Below are positions 43,391 through 49,689 of a DNA stretch of 49,689 nucleotides, piece by piece. The DNA lies in assembly GCA_013044385.1 (NCBI GenBank), contig JABEUN010000032.1, positions 1 through 49,689 on the forward strand, given 5' to 3'. The stretch is from Acidimicrobiaceae bacterium. GTDB taxonomy: Bacteria; Actinomycetota; Acidimicrobiia; Acidimicrobiales; Acidimicrobiaceae. A program made the position numbers and the translations under genes. The notes below the pieces were generated by a model. It was not told the origin of the DNA and made no database searches. It saw only the letters and a program-made list of their open reading frames with translations. The number at the start of each line of letters is the position of its first letter. The first letter of the stretch is position 1.

Positions 43391-45148
43391 TTGCAGGAAA
43401 GTCGCAGGGCTGAGCGGGATTCAATAGGTCTAAGACTGAAATTGGCGACGACCATCGCTTCAGTTGCACTGTTTTTGGCAGTTGTAGTCGGGGGATTATT
43501 CGTCAGCGCCTCACAGGCCGCCCAGGATGGAATGGAGAGGCAAGTACTGCGAAATGCCACTTCTGCAGCTGTTCAACTTGTCAATACATACCGAAACGGC
43601 CAGGGTCAACAGACTGGCAGTGTGACCTCGGCTGGATTTCGTCGAGGACTAGCTTCCATATGCCGAATTTTCTCAGTAGGCATGGCCACTATCCCCGACT
43701 TCGAGATTGATAAGGCGGGAAGTACCCTCGGTGGACTAAGGACGATTCCTACTTCAGTGTTCAGCTCACCAATTGTAGGAGAGGGATATCAGTTTGGAGA
43801 TCAGACTTCATTACAAGTCCAGAGCCTGATCCACAACAAAACCCTCTCCAATCTATGTCCGAACGGCTTCGCCGTCCCAAAACCAATTAACGTTGCCTAC
43901 ATCTCCCCCATCGGGTTGGGCGGAACCAGGGGAACCGTCGACCTCGTTGTTGTCGGAAGTCAAGAGACATATTTTGGCGCCTTGGTGGACTCCAACGCCG
44001 CTTTCATACTGTCGATCCTCACACTTGTACTGGCAGCATCAATTGGCATCTTTCTAGCTCTAAGGCAGATACGTCAAGCGATGCTAGGCCTGACTCCGTC
44101 ACAACTTTCTGCAGTGATTGAGGAGCAGCAGGCGCTCTTACAGGGAATCTCCGAGGGCGTCATCGGATGCGATGGAAACGGACGCATTCGCTTCTACAAC
44201 CACGAGGCCCAAAGAATACTCAATCTTCCGAGATCCAGCCAAGGACGTCCGATTGGAGTCCTCGTAAGAGGGTCACGGTTGAGGGGGGTGCTTACGGGCC
44301 AGATCGAGGGCCGCGACCTTCCAGTGGTGGTAGGCGAGTCGGTACTGATCATTAACCGAATCGTGGTATCCCGTGAGGGAGACGACCTTGGTTATGTGAT
44401 CACACTTAGGGACCAGACTGAGTGGGAAGGACTCCTAAAAGAGCTCGATTCCCTGGTAGGGATGACAGAGACTCTAAGGGCGCAGGCGCATGAGTTTCGG
44501 AACAAGTTGCACATCATCATCGGACTGATCGAGATTGGAAGACCAGAGGAAGCGGTCGCATTCGCAACCGATGTTTCTGTTGCACAGGATCGTGTCTCTG
44601 CCAAACTCTCCGGGATCGGAGATCCAATGGTGGAAGCACTGCTCCGGGCGAAGATGGCAGCCGCCGCAGAACGGTCCGTCGACCTAATCGTGGATGACGA
44701 TTCGAAGCTCGACGCAAAGCTCAACTCTCCAGCGGAGATTCTGTCGGTACTTGGAAATCTCATCGACAACGGAATAGATGCGGCATCGAATGGCATCCTC
44801 CAACTTGGATGGGAGACTGGAGACAGGGGTTGGGTCGTGGTGAAACTACGAAATGAAGGAAGTGAGCTTCAGCTCGAGGTATCGGACTCAGGTTCGGGCA
44901 TTCCAGCCGAGATCAGGGAGGACATCTTCACCGACGGCTTTTCTACCAAAGTATCTCGTCACGGTGCTCGGCGTGGACTGGGATTAGCAATCGTGCATCA
45001 AGTGGTTACACGGGCAGCTGGGACCATCGGATTCACAAACCAACCCGGTGCCAGCTTCCAAATTACAATTCCTTCAGCAGTTGGGGAGATAGAACAACCT
45101 ATAGCTCGGCTCCGTCGCTCGATGACTACAGACGCCAAACGGGGGTAG
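43391..45148 (+). CDS. CitA/DcuS-type sensor histidine kinase
   Basis: A 585-residue membrane kinase. TM1 (about 18-42), an extracytoplasmic sensor region of about 160 residues with two cysteines, TM2 (about 203-226), a PAS domain (about 240-340), then the short CitA/DcuS-type dimerisation helix LRAQAHEFRNKLHIIIGL with phospho-acceptor His367, and a GHKL ATPase domain (NLIDNGIDA, DSGSGIP, RRGLGLAIVHQ). I chose the TTG at 43391 with GGGGGG six bases upstream; in-frame TTGs lie earlier. CitA-type kinases usually sense carboxylates; here the divergent transporter suggests its substrate as the signal, which is inference. Confidence 0.9.
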   Translation: MQESRRAERDSIGLRLKLATTIASVALFLAVVVGGLFVSASQAAQDGMERQVLRNATSAAVQLVNTYRNGQGQQTGSVTSAGFRRGLASICRIFSVGMATIPDFEIDKAGSTLGGLRTIPTSVFSSPIVGEGYQFGDQTSLQVQSLIHNKTLSNLCPNGFAVPKPINVAYISPIGLGGTRGTVDLVVVGSQETYFGALVDSNAAFILSILTLVLAASIGIFLALRQIRQAMLGLTPSQLSAVIEEQQALLQGISEGVIGCDGNGRIRFYNHEAQRILNLPRSSQGRPIGVLVRGSRLRGVLTGQIEGRDLPVVVGESVLIINRIVVSREGDDLGYVITLRDQTEWEGLLKELDSLVGMTETLRAQAHEFRNKLHIIIGLIEIGRPEEAVAFATDVSVAQDRVSAKLSGIGDPMVEALLRAKMAAAAERSVDLIVDDDSKLDAKLNSPAEILSVLGNLIDNGIDAASNGILQLGWETGDRGWVVVKLRNEGSELQLEVSDSGSGIPAEIREDIFTDGFSTKVSRHGARRGLGLAIVHQVVTRAAGTIGFTNQPGASFQITIPSAVGEIEQPIARLRRSMTTDAKRG

Positions 45149-45205
45149 CATACATGTACCTTATGACTGATACCGGATCAAAGGAGTGCGATTACCGAGG
45201 ATCAA

Positions 45206-45919
45206 ATGGCTGAAAGGGAAGATCGAACATCTGCCCCGAAGGAGACGATCGAAGTGATAGTCGTCGAGGACGACTATCGGGTTAATGAGATTCATTCAAC
45301 CTTCGTCGCACGGACCGATGGTTTCAAGGTAGTGGGCAATGCATTCTCAGGTGCCCAGGCACTCAACTTGATCAAGGACCTAAGGCCAGATCTGGTGCTG
45401 TTGGATGTCTACCTACCTGACATCTCCGGACTCGAAGTGCTCGCGCTTATAGGCAGACTGCCCGCCCCAAGACCGGATGTGATAATTGTGAGTGCAGCCA
45501 AGGACACTGCCTCGGTAAGGACCGCCATGCAGGCCGGGGCGGTGCACTTCATCACCAAGCCATTTGATGCCCAGAGCCTCACAGAGAGGTTGACGTCGTA
45601 CCGTATCTTCAGGAACGAACTTGCAGACGTGGCGGAGTTCGATCAGGCGACGATTGACAAGCTGTGGACATCGATCAGATCTACCCCTGAGGAGACACCG
45701 CGTCCAAAGGGTCACTCGCAACATACGACCACACTTGTGATGTCGGCGCTACGACAGTCAAAGGAGGCACTCACTGCCGAGGAGGTTGCAAAACGGTGTG
45801 GACTATCCCGAACTTCTACCCAGCGCTACCTCTCTTATCTCGGCCGACTCGGGAAGGTTGACATTTCCCTCCGATATGGAGCCGCAGGTCGACCGGAGCA
45901 CCTATACCGATGGAAGTAG
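45206..45919 (+). CDS. CitB/DcuR-type response regulator
   Basis: A 237-residue regulator with an N-terminal receiver domain (Glu21-Asp22-Asp23, phospho-acceptor Asp67 in LVLLDVYLP, and the conserved Lys of HFITKPF) and a C-terminal helix-turn-helix (EEVAKRCGLSRTSTQRYLSY) of the CitB/DcuR/DctR kind. It pairs with the kinase 57 bases upstream. The ATG has GAGG five bases upstream. The likely target is the divergent ABC transporter promoter. Confidence 0.92.
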   Translation: MAEREDRTSAPKETIEVIVVEDDYRVNEIHSTFVARTDGFKVVGNAFSGAQALNLIKDLRPDLVLLDVYLPDISGLEVLALIGRLPAPRPDVIIVSAAKDTASVRTAMQAGAVHFITKPFDAQSLTERLTSYRIFRNELADVAEFDQATIDKLWTSIRSTPEETPRPKGHSQHTTTLVMSALRQSKEALTAEEVAKRCGLSRTSTQRYLSYLGRLGKVDISLRYGAAGRPEHLYRWK

Positions 45920-46429
45920 AAGTCCAGTTCGGTAATCCCCAAGGCAGAAGCTGGCCAATTTAAAGATTCAGGCCGATTCCTCTATGTTCACTTATGTTGA
46001 CTCGATAGTTTTACGTCTCGCTACCAGGAAGCTCCCTCTCCGATGCCGCGGTTTCCACAACGGCCAATACGCAGAGTCCGGGGTAGCAGACTGCGGGTAC
46101 CAACTACCTCTGATTGAAAGTTCCCATTTTCGACTTCACCCTGGTTGGTTCGGAATCCAAAGCTACTTCTAGTCAAGGCCTAGAAACAGCGCCAAATGTC
46201 GACCTCCGAACCCAGCACCTACTCCCTGAATAGGGGACTATTTCCAAAGTAGAAATCTGGTTGGGCTGCTCTGTAGCTGTCACCTCACCAGCCCCTCGAG
46301 TCAACTAGACCAGCCGGACCAGAGGGCTCGCTTCAGGCTCGAAGTGGAAGTTTCAAAACAGGGAGCGGAAATGTGGAGGCTGGTCAGCGAGTACTATCGC
46401 TGCACAATTTTAGAAACTCTGAGCGAATC
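45920..46429. other. 510-base gap, no recognisable gene
   Basis: Between the response regulator stop and the stop of the LLM gene I see only short frames without SD or recognisable products and no T-tract terminator. Confidence 0.5.
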
Positions 46430-47455
46430 TCAGGCGAGCAGCTCTGCCATGAGTTTCACGACCTCAACGTCGCCACCCACAATCAAAGTGGTGATTAAGG
46501 TTTCGCGCCACCTCTCAAGATCGTCACGTATCTTCTCTTTCGGGCCGATCAGAGCAACATCCTCAACCATCTTGAGGGGAATCGATGCGACTGCCTCAGC
46601 CTTTTTCCCATTCAGAAAAAGATTCTGGATATTTGCGCACTCAGCTTCATAACCCATCCTGACAAAGACGTCCGCATGAAAATTAGCGTTACGCGCGCCC
46701 ATTCCGCCTACATATAGCGCAATCTGTGGGCGAATCCTATCTGCCGCAGCATTCACGTCGTCGTCGATCGAAACCATTATCGGCGCTGCGACCTCGAATT
46801 CAGACTTAACTCGGCGCGCCGACGGAACTGCGAAACCTTCATCCAATGCTTGTCTGTAGAAGGAGTCCGAAGATGGCGAAAACCAAAATGGAAACCAGCC
46901 ATCGGCGATCTCGGCAGCAAGTGCCACATTCTTGGGACCCTCAGCTGCAAGAAATATCGGCAGGTCTTCCCGGATGGGATGCACGGTCGACTTGAGTGGT
47001 TTGCCCAGTCCGGTACCACCTTGGTAAGGCAGTTGGTAGAACTCTCCGTCATATTCCGCAGGTCCAGATCGGGCGAGCACCTTTCGCACAATGTCCACAT
47101 ACTCCCTCGTCCGGGCTAACGGCTTGGGGTAGGACTGGCCGTACCAGCCTTCAACCACCTGTGGGCCCGACGCTCCAATCCCAAGGATGAACCTGCCTCC
47201 GGTCAGATGGTCCATCGAGATTGCCGCCATTGCCGCAGCGGTAGGAGTACGCGCCGAAATCTGCATGATCGCAGTCCCCAACCTCAACTTGGAACTAGCC
47301 GAACCCCACCAGGCGAGCGGTGTCAGGGCATCAGAACCGTACGCTTCCGCAGTCCAAGCAGACTCGTATCCCAACTGCTCGGCAAGCTTGATCAGGTCGA
47401 CTACACCAGAAGGTGGGGTTGACCCCCAGTAGCCGAGTTGCAGTCCCAACTTCAA
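46430..47455 (-). CDS. LLM-class (F420-dependent type) oxidoreductase
   Basis: A 341-residue TIM-barrel luciferase-like protein. Seen: LGLQLGYWG at the start, AEQLGYESAWTAEAYGSDAL, LRLGTAIMQISARTPTAAAM, and RFILGIGASGPQVVEGWYG, the signature of F420-dependent oxidoreductases of the Rv3520c kind. The cofactor is inferred; FMN cannot be excluded. I chose the TTG at 47455 because GGAGG lies six bases before it; a TTG two codons earlier is less well placed. Substrate unknown. The neighbouring acyl-CoA ligase is on the same strand about 210 bases upstream. Confidence 0.88.
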   Translation of the reverse strand: MKLGLQLGYWGSTPPSGVVDLIKLAEQLGYESAWTAEAYGSDALTPLAWWGSASSKLRLGTAIMQISARTPTAAAMAAISMDHLTGGRFILGIGASGPQVVEGWYGQSYPKPLARTREYVDIVRKVLARSGPAEYDGEFYQLPYQGGTGLGKPLKSTVHPIREDLPIFLAAEGPKNVALAAEIADGWFPFWFSPSSDSFYRQALDEGFAVPSARRVKSEFEVAAPIMVSIDDDVNAAADRIRPQIALYVGGMGARNANFHADVFVRMGYEAECANIQNLFLNGKKAEAVASIPLKMVEDVALIGPKEKIRDDLERWRETLITTLIVGGDVEVVKLMAELLA

Positions 47456-47664
47456 TTCCAACCTCCGCTACTTCGAGTTCGCAGTCACAAGCTCACAGTG
47501 GATCACAGCTGCACAATCTAACATTTCTCGGCAACCAAATGTCGGCGGCTTCTCCGCCAAGTCCAGCGATAACGGAACAGCAGCGTACGGCTACTCTCGA
47601 ACCTTCAAAACCATGACATATCTTCGACTCAAGGCCGCTTCTGACGGACCTATGTCAACTAGTG

Positions 47665-49224
47665 TCAGATTGTGCGGCTGACCTCTTGCCAGTAGGGCCT
47701 ACGCAATAAGTGTTTTTGCAACTTGCCGGCCTCACTTCTGGGTAGAGCCTCGAGGTAATCAAATCCTCTCGGTACCTTGTAGCCAGCAATTCTCTCCCGG
47801 AGCCACGCCTGCAACTCGGTGGTGAGGACGTCCGAAGGGGAATAATTGGGACTGAGACAAACTGCACAGTGCACACTCTCACCGAACTCGTCATCAGGGA
47901 TACCAAAAACCGCCACGTCTAAGACGGCGGGGTGAGTAATGAGGACGCCTTCGATCTCTGCAGGATAGATGTTTACGCCACCCGAGATGATCATATCTAT
48001 CGCCCTATCCGAGAGGTAGAGAAGCCCGTCGTCGTCTAGGTAACCGATATCACCTACCGTCGCCCATCCATCATCGACATGGGCCGCCTTAGTCTTTTCC
48101 GGATCCCCGTGATAGGTGAAATCGGCGCCATTGGACCGTCGGAAGTAGATCACTCCGGGCTCGCCGTTTCGAGTCGGAGTTCCATCCTGCCTTCGGATCA
48201 TGACCTCAGCGCCAGGCAGCAGTCGACCCACAGTACCTGAGTGCTCGAGCCAGTCTTCGGAGTCGACCACGGTTAGGAAGCCCGACTCCGACGCGCCGTA
48301 GTATTCGACTAGAACCGGGCCGAACCAGTGAATCATATCGAACTTGACCAAAGGGGAGCACGGTGCGCCCCCATGGATGACGCTGCGCAGACTCGATCCA
48401 TCGAAACTGTCCTTGCGTTCATTGGGTAGCCGAAGGAGGCGAACAAACTGCGTTGGCACCATGTGAACGTTGGTTATCTTCTTCTGTTCGATCGTATCGA
48501 GGATCGACTCTGGTGTAGATCGGTAGAGCATGTGCGTGCTGCTACCAACCATTATCGGAAGAATACCGCAAGCAAACTGAGCACTGTGATAATAGGGTCC
48601 GCAAAGAAGCGTCCTGCCTTGTTCTGGCATTCCGAGAATTTTGGTTATCAGTCTGGAACGATCTACACCAATTGAAGATGGGCCAGATACATCGAAACCG
48701 CTGGGTACCACACCTTTTGGCCTGCCGGTCGTTCCAGAGGTGTAGAACATGATCGTTCCAGAACCTTGACCGGCTGGCTCGCCGGACTCCGATCCCCCCA
48801 TGAACTCCGCCATGTCAACATATTTGTGCGAAATGGGTTCATCTCCGAAGACCACTACCACCTTCACATCGGACTTGGAAAGATCGATCTTTCCAAGTAG
48901 GTCTAGATACACAGACTCGATGAACAGCAGTTTCGCACCACAGTTCCCGAGCACGTAGTCGAGTTCTTCGGCGGTCCAATGCCAATTGATCGGTACGAGG
49001 ATCTTCGATGAACCGAGCGCGGCCAACGAGATCTCCGCCACCTCAGACCTATTACCCGAGAGGAGTGCCACGCGGTCACCCGGACTGACTCCAAAGCGGT
49101 TCATCGCGTTGATTAGACGATCCACATTCTCGTTCAGTTCTGCCCAGGTGCGTGTTCCACCTTTCCCTTCAACTGCAACCTGATCAGGTTTGGAGTCACT
49201 CCAAGCAGATAAAACTTCAGCCAC
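47665..49224 (-). CDS. AMP-dependent acyl-CoA ligase (FadD-like)
   Basis: An adenylate-forming ligase of about 519 residues that activates a carboxylic acid to acyl-CoA. Seen: P-loop-like MFYTSGTTGRPKGVV, VEYYGASESG, GWATVGDIGYLDDDGLLYL, and the hinge/A8 region DRAIDMIISGGVNIYPAEIE, with the catalytic Lys in SEAGKLQKHLL. I chose the GTG at 49224, with GGGGGA and AAGGAG upstream; a GTG at 49284 adds 20 basic residues and has no SD. Substrate unknown; a fatty or aromatic acid is plausible alongside the acyl-CoA dehydrogenases elsewhere in the window. Confidence 0.9.
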   Translation of the reverse strand: MAEVLSAWSDSKPDQVAVEGKGGTRTWAELNENVDRLINAMNRFGVSPGDRVALLSGNRSEVAEISLAALGSSKILVPINWHWTAEELDYVLGNCGAKLLFIESVYLDLLGKIDLSKSDVKVVVVFGDEPISHKYVDMAEFMGGSESGEPAGQGSGTIMFYTSGTTGRPKGVVPSGFDVSGPSSIGVDRSRLITKILGMPEQGRTLLCGPYYHSAQFACGILPIMVGSSTHMLYRSTPESILDTIEQKKITNVHMVPTQFVRLLRLPNERKDSFDGSSLRSVIHGGAPCSPLVKFDMIHWFGPVLVEYYGASESGFLTVVDSEDWLEHSGTVGRLLPGAEVMIRRQDGTPTRNGEPGVIYFRRSNGADFTYHGDPEKTKAAHVDDGWATVGDIGYLDDDGLLYLSDRAIDMIISGGVNIYPAEIEGVLITHPAVLDVAVFGIPDDEFGESVHCAVCLSPNYSPSDVLTTELQAWLRERIAGYKVPRGFDYLEALPRSEAGKLQKHLLRRPYWQEVSRTI

Positions 49225-49689
49225 TTTCCCCCGACTCCTTGCTTTTATTGAGGACGACTTCCAAAATCTATCGCGTAGCTTCACTTACAGACGATCAAGT
49301 CCGAACCTTCTATCAGTCTTGCGAAGCGACCAACTGGGTAGTCCAAACTCGCTCAGCTCCTACAAAGACCTTTCCCTTAAAATCGCTGTACCTAGGCACT
49401 GGTTAGTCCATCCAAACAGAGCTGAGACGGTCATCTCTAATGAACTAGCAGGTCTCCGACCTTTAACAACCGCTCCGAGAGCTTGACCACGCGGTCGTTA
49501 GAGCAGTCATTCCGTTCAAGTTGAGAAGTTTTGGAGTATGTCGTGTCGAATCCGCTTTGGTGTTGCGGCCGTCGAACTCAGGCACCTCCCCACATGCGCC
49601 ATGGAACTGACTGTCGAAGTTATCTGGGGTGCCAGGTGGCAAAACCATGCCTCAGTCACCGGAGAAATTGACGGCAACGATGCCAGATG
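49225..49689. other. 465-base window end, no gene seen
   Basis: Only short overlapping frames without SD are present. The promoter of the acyl-CoA ligase gene must lie near the left end, but I cannot place it. A gene entering from the right cannot be excluded. Confidence 0.4.

Noticed and set aside
1-49689. CRISPR array, prophage, insertion sequence or integrated element
   Set aside because: No regularly spaced repeats, no cas, integrase or transposase genes, and no attachment-site duplication next to the two tRNA genes were seen.

Overview
The window reads as the chromosome of a free-living actinobacterium of medium GC. The clues are a mycobacterial-type SerC, an F420-type LLM oxidoreductase, a CimA/LeuA pair, a GluRS gene clustered with tRNA-Gln and tRNA-Glu, frequent GTG/TTG starts that only make sense with a Shine-Dalgarno (SD) sequence, and leader ORFs without an SD. 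Acidimicrobiia is my best guess, but that is inference. No phage, insertion sequence, CRISPR array or plasmid signature was seen.

Layout: 0.1-2.1 kb holds unknown genes, one with a signal peptide. 2.3-5.6 kb (minus) holds tRNA-Glu, tRNA-Gln, a YdcF-like protein, gltX and a 3-hydroxyacyl-CoA dehydrogenase. 5.8-8.4 kb holds two divergent acyl-CoA dehydrogenases. 8.6-10.5 kb holds a small membrane protein coupled to a cytochrome b with b6-type heme-ligand spacing, closed by a strong terminator. 10.6-14.9 kb (minus) is leuB-ilvE-cimA plus an unknown gene behind a transcription attenuator. greA, leuCD, a DMT exporter, serC and an aspartate aminotransferase follow to 21.9 kb. 22.5-27.0 kb holds an internally duplicated membrane protein facing the cassette circularly permuted ATP-grasp / alpha-E / transglutaminase. 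27.9-36.9 kb holds an HD-GYP protein with an unusual low-complexity tail, 5-oxoprolinase pxpABC, serA, a second attenuator with leuA, and an EAL protein. 37-46 kb holds a MetX-like hydrolase, a complete branched-chain-type ABC transporter and a divergent CitA/CitB-type two-component system. The right end holds an LLM oxidoreductase and an acyl-CoA ligase.

How it works together: the dominant theme is amino-acid synthesis. SerA and SerC supply serine. LeuA, LeuCD, LeuB and IlvE make leucine. CimA opens the citramalate route to isoleucine, reusing LeuCD and LeuB. Two ribosome-mediated attenuators appear to divide control. A leader peptide with Val-Val-Val-Ala-Ile precedes leuB-ilvE-cimA, and one with four consecutive Leu codons precedes leuA. 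In the first, the pause hairpin, antiterminator and terminator can all be drawn by eye. These two elements, probably translated from leaderless transcripts, are the most interesting observations. The enzyme families themselves are largely conventional.
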